64,000 nt of DNA from positions 1,736,001-1,800,000 of the forward strand of contig NW_015622541.1 in the NCBI RefSeq assembly GCF_000835495.1. The letters are read 5' to 3'. The notes below the pieces were generated by a model. The model searched no databases. It worked only from the letters and a program-made list of their open reading frames with translations, and was not told the DNA's origin. The position numbers and the translations under genes are program-made. This stretch comes from Cladophialophora immunda. Taxonomy: Eukaryota > Ascomycota > Eurotiomycetes > Chaetothyriales > Herpotrichiellaceae. This document shows, one piece after another, positions 44,865 to 57,148 of the stretch (its first letter is position 1; every line of letters starts with the position of its first letter).

Positions 44865-46467
44865 TCACTTATCGAACGTGTACCTCATCCAGTCACCTAC
44901 GGCCTTGAGACTCTCCCACCTCACATTCTCGTCGGGATCGCCCATCAACTCCAGAAGCCGAGCCTTGAGGCCCAGTTTCTCGAGCGCAGTCCGTTGCTCC
45001 GGAACATGCTTCACCAAGTTCCCCACGTCATTGCACCCGACGGCCAACACTTGCTTGTCCGACTCCCAGCTCTTAGACAGGATCTCGGCCAGTTTCTTGG
45101 GGAGTTCGCCGCTTTTGTCCTCCAGGATCCTGCGTGCGTTTTCACGCCAGAAAGTCGGATTACGATGGGGTGGTGACCAGCGTAGATGGCCAGAATTTAC
45201 CTCATCAGCGTACTCGTCAAATGTTGTCTGATTCTTTGTGTATTCTTCAAGCATCGTCTTCAACGCCTCCAAATCCTCCAATAAATCGGGATCAGTCAGA
45301 TGACGACTGCTCAGATTGCTCAGCAGGGTAGGAAGCCTGGCAGTTGTTGCAGTCGCAATCAGCGTCTCCTTATTGGTTGCAAGAAGGTTGTTCAGTGTTG
45401 CCAACAGGAGTCGGGTAGTCTTCTCCTTGGGTGACATCCGCAGAAGCTGTGTGTACAGCGGCACAATCTCCTCGTCCCTGGGTAAACGTTAGCCCGAACT
45501 CTGCCTCGACCACGCCATGGGAATTGCTCATCCTCACTTTTCAAGACCTTCGCCCACTAGCTCACCCTCGAAGCTGAGCTGCCATATTACCAGTAACACA
45601 TGGTACATCAATTGCAGGCCTACCCCTTCACCAAATCTCGTGTCATTGCTCCGTATACTAGCGTTGCCACTCCACAGCGTAGAGTCATTGTCTTTTGCAG
45701 CTCCAGCGGCTTTTCTCAAGATGTCGAACAAAGGATCGACCGTATCCTGTCTCTGGCTCCAGAATAGTTCTTTTGATCGCTTCGTCCGCAGTAATTGTGA
45801 CATGTGCTGTACCCCGATATCCTGTAATCCACTGTCTTGATCCTTGACCAATGTGGCCAGGTACGAGTAGACCTGCGGGAGCGCCTCGTCATCTCGCCTA
45901 GCTGGGCGTGAGGAGGTCGTTATAGAAATGGCGATAAGATTGACTAGAAATGTGGCGGAGAGGAGGGGGATGGGGTCCTTAGGGTCGTTTCCCTGGTTGA
46001 GAAAGGACAGGAAGCTCCTATAGGGTTCAGGGTGCTCTAGAATAGCTTTTGCGAGATCTGGAGCATCTAGTCGGCGTCAGTCAAAGTTGCTGCGCGCCCT
46101 GGTAGAGACTGCGATATCGTACCATTGATGAGGTCCGTTGCCAGTACTAGACTGTATTGGATGATGTCGCTACGCTTCGAGGCTTTTTCAAGCACACTGC
46201 CACCGTCTGTGCCGCCGATAAGCAGAGCACTGTAGCTGTTCACATCTTTCTCGATTGTCTGTTTCCGCTGCTCTTTCCTGACCTTGTCAACCGATCTGAT
46301 TCTCTTGAGCTGGTCTTCTGTTAGGTTTCCCGCTCGAACGGCACCGTCCCAGGGTATCTGTTGTATCGTTAGTAATCAGCCTCGAGGGTAGAGGGCAATG
46401 CGCTCACAGGACGAGCTCTGATATTGCTCTGGAGGGTGCCGAGATAGCCTGGCGGACTCAGTGACAT
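44865..46467 (-). CDS. VMA13: V-type proton ATPase subunit H, 4 exons
   Basis: A regulatory subunit of the vacuolar H+-ATPase V1 sector that couples V1 to V0 and inhibits free V1. Exons 46467-46408, 46357-46123, 46066-45538 and 45477-44865 give 478 residues, the usual fungal length. The first exon encodes MSLSPPGYLGTLQSNIRARP. The second covers WDGAVRAGNLTEDQLKRIRS and QYSLVLATDLIND. Armadillo/HEAT-like helices follow, and the conserved C-terminal domain has SPPHRNPTFWRENARRIL, VLAVGCNDVGNLVKHVPE and NVRWESLKAVGDWMRY. Introns are 50-60 nt with GTGAGC, GTACGA and GTGAGG donors. It is divergent from the TMF1-like gene. Confidence 0.94.
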
Positions 46468-46938
46468 CTTGCCGACGGGCACAAGCGTAGTTGTGTCTTC
46501 TGGGAGATAATCTAGGAGTTTCGGGTCAACCAACAAGGTCCATGAATCTTCGTACGATGACTGTTGATCTCGAAGGTAAAGTTGGGAGAAGATTATTGCC
46601 AGCTATTGCGTCAATTCGATGTTGAAGCTCAGATTTCAGGTTGCGGGAAGCTCTTTCTCTCCAGGCTGCTAGCGGGACCCTGGGGCATGACATGCCGCGC
46701 TGCGGGACTGCGTTCGCCTATTTCTTTCCCCGTTCGTGGCTCGCAGTCCGAGAACGTTGTCCACACCGTGGACGCGTCAACTTTGTTCAACATTCGACAG
46801 TGGTGTTACTGGGCCACATTTCCTGTTCCGCGGCCATGTTATCTCCTTGCTCTTCGGCGATACTATACGTGCTCTTAGACTCTGCATTATAGTCGTTCTA
46901 GCCACTGCAGTCGTCCACCAGGTGCTCGGCTGTGGAAC
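46468..46938. promoter_or_regulatory. VMA13/TMF1-like divergent promoter
   Basis: 471 bases between the two start codons. An ACGCGT lies at 46772-46777. No gene is seen. Confidence 0.55.
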
Positions 46939-49486
46939 ATGACCTCCAGATCGGGTTCGAGATGGAATTTCTTACAGCAGGCTGTCGCCTCTGTCGAATC
47001 GAGACTGGATGACATCCTCGCTGAAGAGGGCGATCGTCCAAAACGGACGCACACTCCTGCCCACAACAAGAAACGTAAGAAATCCTCACCGAATCCCCCT
47101 TCGAATGACTAATGTATTTGTAGCCTCTTCCGACTTGTCTAGAAGCAGCAGCACTGCCTCTGCCTCCAATGATCGGCTCCAGGAACGCCTCGCACGGGCG
47201 ATGGCAAAGAAAAATGCTAGTCGTACCGAAAGTCCAGTCCCTTCCCAGGAACAATCTTCGAGGCCAGCTTCACGAGGAGGAGATGCCTCGACTCTCCTTT
47301 CAGAAATCGCCAAAGTGGAGGATCCGTCCCTTTCGAATTGCGAGGAGACAGATATTGAGCTACGGATTTCCGGTGACGTGGGCGAGAGTGCGAAGCAGAA
47401 TGTGGGGAGTGACAAATCACCACCAGTGACCACGGCGATGGTTGAGACAGAACGACATAGAATGGCAGCAATAGTCGTGGAACAGCCAGATCTGGACTCA
47501 GCACGGCCTTCAGCAGAGCTCCTGAGAGACGGTCAGACCGTGTCGAGCAGGATGTCTGAAGATGCGCAGAGAACCAGCGAAAGCGATGGATCGAAGCCTG
47601 ATAAGGACGAGACAATGGAAATGCAAGAAGAAATGAATACCTATCTCGAACGCATCGATGCGCTCCGAAGAAACCTTGAAAGACTGGGCCAAGAAGTCGC
47701 CGAATCGGCTCAAAAGGCTGCCGACACTGCTAAGCAAGCAGCTGCTTCTGCGGAAGCAGGAAGCTTGGAGCAGAAAATTTCTCAAAAGGATGAGGAAATA
47801 GCTGTCCTGATAGAAGAAGGCACCAGATGGTCAAAGACCGAAATGGATCTGCGAAGCACGTTGAAGAAAGTTCGAGCTCAAGCATTGACCACTGCCAAAG
47901 AACAGGAAGCTGCAAGACTACGCGCAGACCGGGCTGAACGTGCTCTGAGAGCCATGGAGGACCGTGCTAGGAAAGCTGAAGCTGCAAGCAAGCGTGCGGA
48001 GCAAATTATCGCCGCAAATGCCGTGGCGGCAAAGGACGTTGAAGCAATGCGAAAGGAGCGAGATGCATTAAATGCTACCCTAGCGGAAATGAAATCGCAA
48101 CTTTCCAAAGCCAATTCGCGGGCTGAAGCCGCAGAGAGCAAAGTGCAATCCGAGCAATTGGAGAAGGAAAGGCGGAAAATTGTCGAGCTTCAAGATGATT
48201 TAACCGTTGCGAAAGTCGAGCGTGAACTATCTGAGCAGAAACTGCGGAAGGAGATCCAGGACGTACGAAGTGAACTCGAAAAGCAGAAGGAGCATGCGCG
48301 CAATATGGAGAGCGAAATGTTGAATGAGCAAGCCGCCCTGGAAAGCAAGCTCGAGTCTTTCCGTGTCCGAGCTGAGGAAGCTTCCTCAACAGATCACGGT
48401 CACACACAAGCCAAACTCCTTCGACAGATCGAGATATTACAGACTCAATATACCACCGCGAGTCAGAATTGGCAAGGAATCGAGAGTTCGCTTCTTGGCC
48501 GGATCACGAACCTGGAAAAAGAGCGTGATGAGGTCGTGGGAAGAGAGGCAGAGCTGCGGAAGAAGTTGCGAGATGCCACGCTGAAGTTGAAGAACGCGGA
48601 AAGGGAGCTGGCTAACACTCAAAGTAACTATGCGGACATGGATAAGTCATTGGCAGATACGAATGAGGAAACAAGGCGGCTACAGCGAAAAGTGAGTCAG
48701 CTTGAGACGGACCTGGCAAATGCTTTGAGGGACCTTGAGGAGCAGAAGGGGAATTCGGAGAGGGAGCTGCAACGGAGGATCGACGAGGAAAAATCAAAAT
48801 GGACTGCCGCTTTGCATATCCAACGCACAGATTCTCCAGCGACGTCGATCCGCAAAAACTCGGGCCTGGGATTCGACATCAATCATCTCATGAGCCCAAC
48901 GCAGTATGAACGGGGCAGCAGTCGACGGCCCTCTATTATGCCCAACACATACGACTCGAATACCCCGCCTCGTCAACACTCCACCACGTCCTTCCGTGGT
49001 CTGGCAAACGGCTCCATTGCAGAAACACCGTCTGTGGTGACGTCCATGGATCCAGATGAGTATTTTGCCAATGTTCCACCCACGCCTATGACCACAAGCC
49101 ACCACTCCCAGCGTGGAGGCTTGAACGATCTAGTCTCCACCTCCACCATTGGTGCTGGCCCTTCTGTGCAATTGGTCGAGCGAATGTCGGCCAATGTTCG
49201 TCGCCTCGAAAGTGAAAAAGCTGCTTCCAAAGACGAGCTCGCCCGCCTCACTGCCCAGCGTGACGAAGCAAGGCAGGAAGTCGTCAGCCTGATGCGCGAG
49301 GTCGAGGCGAAGCGGAAGATCGAGGAACGGTTGGAGGCGCTCGAGAAGGAGCATGCCAGTCTCAGTACAAGACACCAGACCACGCTAGAATTGTTGGGGG
49401 AGAAGAGCGAGCAGGTAGAAGAGCTGAAGGCCGATATTGTTGATGTGAAGCAGATGTATCGACAGTTGGCGGATACGATGAAATGA
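46939..49486 (+). CDS. TMF1/Sgm1-like golgin (TATA element modulatory factor family), 2 exons
   Basis: A long coiled-coil protein of the TMF/Sgm1 family, Golgi-associated in yeast and animals, where it binds Rab6-type GTPases. Exons 46939-47074 and 47124-49486 join at KK|PSSDLSRSSS to give 832 residues. The N-terminus RWNFLQQAVASVESRLDDIL is the typical amphipathic start of this family. A disordered Ser/Glu-rich region (about 50-190) precedes continuous coiled coil. The first conserved block (TMF DNA-binding-like) includes EIAVLIEEGTRWSKTEMDLR. A Ser/Pro/Asn break (about 590-700) is followed by the C-terminal TMF 'TATA-binding' domain (VERMSANVRRLESEKAASKD to VKQMYRQLADTMK, about 720-832). 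Despite the historical family name, a trafficking role is the likely one. Confidence 0.9.
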
Positions 49487-49589
49487 GGCCAATTCTGAAA
49501 GAATTTTATTTGACCATCTCAAATGCATCCTTTTCCCGCATCGTTTGTTGTGGAGATCTGTTTTTCTTCCATGCTGGGGCTGGTGTGGT

Positions 49590-50306
49590 TCAGGCAAATT
49601 CAATCCCTTCCCTCTCTGCCGCTTTCAAGATATGCGACCTGACCTTGCCATCCGGCGCACAGTCAATCGCCAATCTGCCCTCATGATCCTTTTTATCCGT
49701 CTCCGCCCCAGCTTTTAATAGCTCGACAGCCACGTCTCCATGTCCTTCGCTTATCGCATGATGTAGAGGCGTGTGTCCGTCCATGTCCGTGGCGTTGATG
49801 GGAGACTTGTTCTCGAGCAGCAGTTTCACGACAGGGACGGATCCCACGGCGGCGGCGCGGTGGAGGGGTAATTGGCCTCGCTTATCCTTGACCCTTGCAC
49901 TCGCCCCATGTTTCAAAAGGGTTTTGCACACGTCCAGGTTATTCTTTGACACGGCCAGATGTAACGGCGTAACGCCTGTGTTCGTGGCAATCTTGGGGTC
50001 GGCGTCTTTGGAGAGAAGGAGCTCGATGATGGGCAGCCCGGAATTGTCTTTAAGAGAGGCAGCGATGGCAAGAGGTGTCCAGCCCGATCCATCTTCAGCG
50101 TCCGGGTCAAAGGAGCGCGTGGCTGTGAGGAGTTTGACAATGTCGAGATGAGCGAAGGCAATGGCCCAGTGTAGAGGAAGACGGTTGTCTTGGTCGCCGA
50201 GGGCCGCCAGTTTGGGGTTTGCATTGAGGAGAGACTCGACCACTTGTGTCTTGCCTTCTCGGGCGGCTTCGTGTATGGCAAACTTGTTGTCTGTCGACTG
50301 TGCCAT
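49590..50306 (-). CDS. NAS6: 26S proteasome assembly chaperone Nas6 (gankyrin-like)
   Basis: An ankyrin-repeat chaperone that binds the Rpt3 ATPase during assembly of the 19S proteasome cap. It is a single exon of 238 residues, close to yeast Nas6 (228). Six to seven ankyrin repeats are visible, such as LPLHWAIAFAHLDIVKLL, TPLHLAVSKNNLDVCKTLLK and LPLHRAAAVGSVPVVKLLLE. The N-terminal cap reads FAIHEAAREGKTQVVESLL, and the C-terminus has DHEGRLAIDCAPDGKVRSHI. The last repeats and the overall length distinguish it from generic ankyrin proteins. Its upstream region is shared with the Zn2Cys6 factor; the two 3' ends of NAS6 and the TMF1-like gene are 104 bases apart. Confidence 0.88.
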   Translation of the reverse strand: MAQSTDNKFAIHEAAREGKTQVVESLLNANPKLAALGDQDNRLPLHWAIAFAHLDIVKLLTATRSFDPDAEDGSGWTPLAIAASLKDNSGLPIIELLLSKDADPKIATNTGVTPLHLAVSKNNLDVCKTLLKHGASARVKDKRGQLPLHRAAAVGSVPVVKLLLENKSPINATDMDGHTPLHHAISEGHGDVAVELLKAGAETDKKDHEGRLAIDCAPDGKVRSHILKAAEREGIEFA

Positions 50307-50760
50307 ACTGCGGGCGCCGAGTGGAAGTACCAGGCCGTAGCGTAGAGGGAAATACTAGGGAGCAAGGTTCTGCAGTTCGGATGCTCACCCCGCAATTTGA
50401 TAGTCGGCGAGCTGGTTAAAAGCGGCATGGTGAGTGAGATTGCAGCGACAAGGCTGGCGGCTTGGCCCTGATTGGGCACCGTCTCGCCCATCCCGCGAGC
50501 TGAAAACCTACAAGACCCTTGATTCAATTGGACTCGAACCTCCTCATCACCTGGCACGCTGGATCATGGCCCCGACAACACCCACAGCAACCTAGAACTG
50601 AACACCACCTGACTAATAGGCATGCCAATCGCTTAAAGTTCGCTGCAGTCCAAAACCCACCCTCGTGGCGACTCCCACCTGCCGTCCGCATGATCGGAAC
50701 TCTCTTTTTCCTATCTCTCCAGCCGTCACCGAGTTGGCAAAATGCCACTTTCTGAACCTC
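50307..50760. promoter_or_regulatory. NAS6/Zn2Cys6 factor divergent promoter
   Basis: 454 bases between starts. The minus strand contains a B-box-like GGTTCGAGTCC near 50529-50539, but no tRNA fold could be built around it. No gene is seen. Confidence 0.5.
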
Positions 50761-53224
50761 ATGGCTGGAGATTCAGAACAGAGCAGTGGAAAGCCCGCCC
50801 GGCCTTTTCGCAAGGGCTACCATAGAAGAGCACCTCGTGCCTGCGACGAATGCCGCCTGAGGAAGATCAAGTGCGACGGATCACTGCCTTGTGGCCCCTG
50901 CAGTGTTTCTGACGATGGTGAGTGGCGGCCACTTCTATCGCAGCTTGGAGGAGATCACTGCGCTGACGGCACCAGTCTGTTCCTACGACCCTGGGACTCG
51001 ACCTCGGGAGACGCCCACCCAGAGGATTCGGAAGCTGGAGGCATGTCTACGGGCAGCACGAATGTCGCTGGTGCGGCTCAAGGCTCAGAATCAGATTCTC
51101 GCCAATACCGATATCGACTCGGTGCTCAACACGCTAGATAACTCGTACCCAGAGGCCTCGGACGACGGAGACTCCAGTGGCGGCGACGACAATGCCACCT
51201 CAGCCCGCTTAGCCAGCATGATGGGTAGAGCTGGTCGGTTCGTGCCTCTTTCACCCACCCAAACCACCTTCTATGGATCTTACTCCGGATATTCTTTCGT
51301 CTTCAAGACTCTAGAGCTGTTCCGGAGAATGCCTGACAGTGCAGCCTTGACGACTGAGACTCAGAATATCACTACAGCCTTGTTCAACGCACCGGTCGCG
51401 GATGCTGAAGCAGGCGCGCAGTACTCCTCGCAGTTCCAGAGTCTTCCGAGTCTATCTATCACGCTCAGTCTTCTGGACGTTGTCTTCACCAGATGTAATC
51501 CATTGATTCAGTTCGTCCACGAGGCCGATTTTCGAGACATGGTCAATCGCCTGTACAGCGAATCTGCGCTTCAATTTGGGGCATCAAGCCATAACTTCAT
51601 GCCACTGTTCCATGGAATTCTTGCAATTGCACTATTGTTTGATGTGCGATCCCGCAAAAAGCATGGGTGCGAAGACATTGTCAACGAAGCGTACGTTTGC
51701 CCCCGTCCCTCGAATCGTGTCGGTGGCTGACCTTATGATCCAAGCACGAGGCATTTCCTTCTGGCTCGGAGGGAACTCGACGTTGCTCAGTGTGCTGATC
51801 TCATATCCATGCAGACAATACTATGTCTCATCTACTTTCTGGTCACAACATCTCGTCTGACTTCCGCATACACATATCTTGGCATTGCTTGTACGTCGGC
51901 TTTGAGGCTTGGCTTGCATAAAGACATCGGGAAAGATATCTCGATATCTGAAGTACAACAAGACGCCAGGCTCCGAATCATGCTTGCCGTGCTACAGTTC
52001 GACACTTTAGTCAGCATAGTTCTGGATTTGCCAACTCGCATCAATCCCAATTCCATCGACCCGGGTGTTATGGCCTCATTGAAAACGGACTTTGGCAAAA
52101 GGTCGGCCAGTGCTCGTGAGGCTGTTTCGGCGACTCACGCGAAACTTCTGGCATCAGCCAAGCACTTGGAATTGTTGAGCCTCACCGCAACAGGACTTCG
52201 AAGCATATTTAGCCACGGCACCCAGAAGGGCAAGCGCACAAAAGACCTAGTCTTTGACAATGTTGACTCCGTCAACATGAGAGGAGCTGAGGATTCATTC
52301 CGCAAATGGGCCAGAGCTTTGTCTTGCTTGCCTGTGATTCCCGACAAGCTTGAAGTGTCAGCAATGTACGTTTTATTTCCCTACCTCAGACTTCCTTGAT
52401 CCCCGAAACTTCACTGACTACGCCACAGCATGAAATTCGAACTGGAAATGGCATTCTATTTTGGCCAATTCGTCTTATACCAACCATTCTTGCATTACCT
52501 CATACAGATGGCCGACGGTGCACCCATTACGAGGACTCAATCACAGCACGCACTAGCTTGTATCAAAATCGCAGCTACAACAATTAGTCGCGCTGAGGTG
52601 ATGCATCAACGCGGTTTGCTTGCTCCCGCTTCCTGGAGTGTCATCTACACACTTTTCCTGGCGGTCATGTGCCTCCTGTTCCTGATAGCGACGCACAACG
52701 GCACATCCCGACCTAGTGAAGCATGGAAGAAGGGAGAATTGGGCATCAAGCTTCTGGCAACGATGCGTTGTTACGACAACGGTGCAGTCAGGTGTTTGTG
52801 GATCATCAAGGTAATTGGCCTTGATATTTATCTAACAAATCCCATGAAGCTAACTGGTCCAAAGATGGTTATTAAACAGCTCTCTCACACTGTGCAATTT
52901 GATGTTGATCAAATCGTCGCGAGCGCCGAATGTTTGTGCCCCTGCACAAGGTCGAATTTGATACCGACAGAATCACTGGACCGCAGACCATCACGCGATC
53001 GTTCAGACATCAACGCCGGGGCTAGTGGATATGCGACACCGGAAACGCCGCATGATGCACGTGCCTATCCATCGGTCTGGAACCGACCAGGCATGGACCA
53101 ACTTCTGGCCTCTAATCAGGACTCACCACGGCATGATGCAGATTTCATTCTTGCCGAGGCCCAGGCCATCTCATTGACGTTACCTATCGACAATCTCGAA
53201 TTATTCGCCTCGGAAGAGGTCTGA
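50761..53224 (+). CDS. Zn(II)2Cys6 fungal transcription factor, 4 exons
   Basis: A fungal-specific DNA-binding regulator with unknown targets. Exons 50761-50917, 50976-51690, 51745-52365 and 52429-53224 give 762 residues. The zinc cluster is canonical after splicing: Cys at 28, 31, 38, 44, 47 and 54, with spacing C-x2-C-x6-C-x5-C-x2-C-x6-C. The sixth Cys is supplied by exon 2 (VCSYDPGTRPRETPTQRIRK). The LEACLRAARMSL helix that follows is the usual dimerisation element. The middle homology domain spans about residues 190-560 (NPLIQFVHEADFRDMV, TRHFLLARRELDVAQCADLI, YTYLGIACTSALRLGLHKDI). A 54-base in-frame stretch at 52811-52864 looks like an intron (GTAATT, CTAAC branch, AAG end), so 18 residues there may be spliced out. 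No adjacent metabolic cluster suggests a target. Confidence 0.88.
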
Positions 53225-54600
53225 CCGGAGATAAGAGCGCGCATCTAGCGAAAGGCTGCCAATTGTCGTGTGACAGGCTTCAGGCTGAGAGGACAACGAT
53301 GTCAACCGGCCAACCACACTTTAAGTGATGATTTCGACGCCGAATCCTACGGATCTAGGGACGGACCCGCCTCGAAAACACGACTCAAGACTCAAACATC
53401 CGTTTTCTGCTTGAGGGGGATCTTCTTTGCAGAGGTCGAGCATGGATTGCAGACGGGACGGTTCTCGGAGTGAAGAGGACGCCACGCCCCTCGTATGCTC
53501 CAAGCTCTTGCTCTTTTGGTGTCCTGATCCAAGTGTCATGCCAAAGGCAAACGTTTCCTTATAATGTGTGTCCATTGGGAAAAGGCGAAGCATTAACCAT
53601 GAGGTCACAGACTCAAGCGAATGCATCGCCTGGGTTCCTTTCCTCACGCAAGACGCCCTTGTCTCGAGAGTTGCCGTGTACAGGTGAATGGCGTTCGTCG
53701 AGGCTTGGGATGGCAGTGGGATTTGGCGGGCCATTGGAGAGGGACACGGACGAACAGGGGGAGCGCGCGCGAACAGCGAAAGGAAAGGCCACGGTCACGA
53801 GCTCCCAGAATGCGAGGCTGAACAGCCCCTGAAATCCGGTACTTTTTCCCGCCGGCAATGCTGCTCCGTCCTGACGTCCCTGTCCTTTTTTCGCCCTGGG
53901 GGATTGATTGCACGATGCTACTCCGGAGTACATGGATTTTGAAGCTGCTTGTTATATCGTCGCAGCATTGCGGCGTGATCATGTACCTAGCATTTCTTGA
54001 ACAAATGACATCTCTATTATATGGTATGATATGATTCGACGTGGAACCGTGCATCGATATGCCCCATTGTTCGAGATGCCGGCGTGTCATGAAGACGTAC
54101 ATACATACATACATTAGCAAATCGCCGAGTTCCTGCCCGCTCGTCTCCTGACTGCGCAATATCTGGAGGCGCTGGATTCATTTGGCTGGGATTTTTTTCA
54201 TCGCCGCAGCTGTCCTGCGGCGCCCAAAAGTGTCTCTCGTTCGTCAGTCGTGAGTGCTGTCCGACCCGTTCCCATCTGCCGGCTCTGGCTGGGTCTATGT
54301 CCATCTCGTGGGTCGGAAAGACCAGAAGATCAACAATGACCCAAGTAAAACGAAGGAGATTCGTGAAGCCTAAACGGTTGTCGTCTCTCGTCGCATCCCA
54401 ATCCAACAAATCCATGTATCTCAAACTTTTATTTGTTCCCATTCCCCTTAGTATCCTCTTCGCCTTTCCTCTTGGATTTGTCCTCGTTGATATGAATGCG
54501 AAGATTGGGTCGGGGGCCAGATCGTCCCCGTTTCCGGAGTGAGCGCTCCAAAAACTCCTTTTCTCCTTCCTCTTCTTTTCATTTCGCCGAATACTCGCCT
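53225..54600. other. Convergent intergenic region
   Basis: About 1.4 kb between the 3' ends of the Zn2Cys6 factor (+) and the K+ transporter (-). It contains a palindrome TACTCCGGAGTA at about 53919-53930 and an ACAT tetramer repeat at about 54098-54114. No gene is supported. Confidence 0.55.
54098..54114. repeat. ACAT tetranucleotide repeat
   Basis: Four ACAT units in tandem after GT, in a noncoding region. Confidence 0.8.
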
Positions 54601-57148
54601 CTACATCTCCTTCAAAAAGCCCACTTCAATAAGCTTCTCCGTCGGCACGGCGAGATTGGACATCTTGGTCCTTGTGTTGTCCTTCATCCACAGAAACAGC
54701 GCCAAGATTGTCCTTCTGGCGTAATTCGTGCCGTGTTTGATGGTCAACTGCTCCTTGCCCATAATGTACATTACCTTGTACCCGAATGCGCGGTCCAGAC
54801 GCGCAAGGGCTTCCGTCCGCTTTTCCAGGTCGGGGTTCTGGTGGCCTAGGTGGGCCTTTTGTGGGAATTGGAATTTGTCGTCGGTTTCGGCGCCCGTGCC
54901 CGTGCTGTTCTCGCTGCCTGTTGTGGTGACATCTTCAATAGCGCATTCGTCACCCACGAGCACAGAATTGTCGTTGCTTTGCGGTTTTGATTTGTGTTCG
55001 GAAAGTATGTATGCTCGGATCTGCTCATAGATGACAAAGGCAAGGTCGGGCGTGATAACTTCGTCGTTATAGCCATATCTCACCACCAAACGGTAGCAGT
55101 GCGGGATAGCCAGTCTCGAGACAGTGTGCCGCTCAGATGGTGGCACGGAAGGCGTCTCCAACGGGCGGAGGTGGAAAAATACCGACACCTCAGGCATCGC
55201 GGTGAGTTTGATAGCAAATTGGCTGAAGACGATTGGAGTCGTCTCACCACCCTTGTCGAAGAAGATGCCAAATCCGTTGATGGTGCTCAGGGCCGTACCA
55301 TGGAATCTTTCGGTTAGATGTAGACCATCAGGCCCTTTCTTTATGAAATGAGAGGTCGGGAACCGATCGCCAGCCTCAGCAAACCACTGCTGCTCCTTTC
55401 CGAAGCGCCAGAGCATAAACACCATGCCCAAAACAAATGCTAGCGTAAGAGTAAACCAGGCTCCATCCGGCACTTTCGTAAGGGCTGAAGAAAGAAAGGT
55501 GCCGTCCATGCAAGCGATCGTAAGCCAAGGGAGAAAAACGAGATATGGACTGAAACGCCACACAAAAATGGCTGTCAACGAGACCATGCACGTGTCGAAG
55601 AATGTGACGAACATGACGCAAACGCCATAAGCATTTCCTAACGAGGTCGTGTTGTTGTAAATTGAGGCCACAAGGATTGTGCCAATCATGAGAAGCCAAT
55701 TGGCGAGGGGGATGTAAAGCTGGCCATGGAAGATCTTTGAGGTATGTTTCACCGTAAGTTGCGGAAAATATGACAATTTCATGACTTGGTGGAGAAGCTG
55801 AGTGTATTAGCCAAATGTCGCCTTGCATCACTATTATACATCTGCTCACCTGGAACGTGGCTGTGATAATAGCTTGTGAAGCTACAATTGCCGCCAGAAT
55901 GGCGATAATGAGGGAGGGATAGATGGTGCCTGGAGGTGCAGCCTCGAAGAATGGATTCGAGTATGCTTCCGGATGGACGCTTATATAGGCGGCTTGGCCG
56001 ATATACGCCAAAAGGAGACATGGGAACGTATAGCATAGCCAGCTGAGCTGGATCGCTCTGCGGCTAAATGCTCCCAAGTCCGCAAACAGCGCCTCGACCC
56101 CCGTGAAGGCCAGCAAAACACCACCCAGCATTCTCCATCCATGTTCGCCGTGATGGATCAGAAATTCGAAGGCATATCCAGGGTTGAAAGCCCGAAAGAC
56201 AGAGGCGTCATAATTAACTAGGTTGTAAATTCCGAAGACGGCATTGAAACCAAGCCAGATAATAACGATAGGAGAAAAGGCGAATGTAATCTTGGTGATG
56301 CCAAAAGGTTGAATGAGGAAGAGGAGGACAAGAATAGCGTCAGTAATTCCGATAATGGCACCTTTCGAGATGCTAGGATTGACCACCCGAGCCCCTTGAA
56401 CAGCGCCGAGAACGGACTGGGCGGGCGTGAGTACGCCATCGGAGAGGACCATAGAAACAGCCAAAACGCCCATGGTCTTCAGGATGCCGCGTGCTAAGCG
56501 ACTTGTTTCGAAGCCCTTGCGCATGACACGCCCAGCGCTTTCGAGGTCGCCCGAGGCATGCCTCTTTATCCTAATCAGAGAGGCTTCTCTTGGGTCGCGA
56601 TTCGTAATGTTCATATAGCGACTGAGGAGGGAGTACGTGCTGAACGTCCCCCCCTCGCCCTCGTTATCCGCATGCAGAATGATGATAATGTATTTGACGG
56701 TGACCATCATGATAAGTGACCAGAGGATTAGAGACAAGACGCCAATGAGGTCCTCGTTTGACGGCGCAGAGGTGAAGGTCGACGAGTAGACGTAGAGAGG
56801 ACTGGTACCGATGTCTCCGTAAATGACTCCAATCGACTGATAGGCGAGCCAGAGGAGCATCTTGCCACTGAAGACCTATGATCGGATCAGTTGAGTAGCT
56901 GGAGAGGCGCGGCGAGCAAGACGCACCTGCTTCTCCTTGAAGTCGCCTTCTTTTTGCAGCCCGGGGTCTTCATCTTGTTGCAGCGACCTTGAGCGGTAGA
57001 GACTCAGGTCATGGGAAGATCGCCTCGAGCGCATGTTGTAGATCCCATCATCGTGGGTGTAGATCGAGGTCGAATCGGCGGGCCGCCCTTCTTTTCCCTG
57101 GACCTCATTTTTGGGATGAACGTCGTCAGCAATGCGAATCGTAGCCAT
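54601..57148 (-). CDS. HAK1: HAK/KUP-family potassium transporter, 3 exons
   Basis: A high-affinity K+ uptake transporter of the plasma membrane, H+-coupled in fungi. Exons 57148-56927, 56875-55850 and 55797-54601 give 814 residues. The cytoplasmic N-terminus is polar. The membrane domain starts with the family signature QSIGVIYGDIGTSPLYVYS. Other hallmarks are HADNEGEGGTFSTYSLLSRY, LSDGVLTPAQSVLGAVQGA, FTGVEALFADLGAFSRRAIQ, YIGQAAYISVHPEA and, across the second junction, ATFQ|LLHQVMKLSYFPQLTV. The C-terminal cytoplasmic part (after about residue 530) includes FFDKGGETTPIVFSQF and RYGYNDEVITPDLAF, and ends AVPTEKLIEVGFLKEM. Introns are about 50 nt with GTGCGT and GTGAGC donors. The identity is secure at family level. 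Confidence 0.96.

Noticed and set aside
50515..50600. Minus-strand GGTTCGAGTCC, a B-box-like word, as a tRNA gene
   Set aside because: The T-stem pairs only at two positions, and no acceptor stem or anticodon arm could be drawn around it.
53919..53930. TACTCCGGAGTA palindrome as a transcription terminator or regulator site
   Set aside because: A single 12-base palindrome in a convergent intergenic region with no supporting context; kept only as part of a repeat-word observation.
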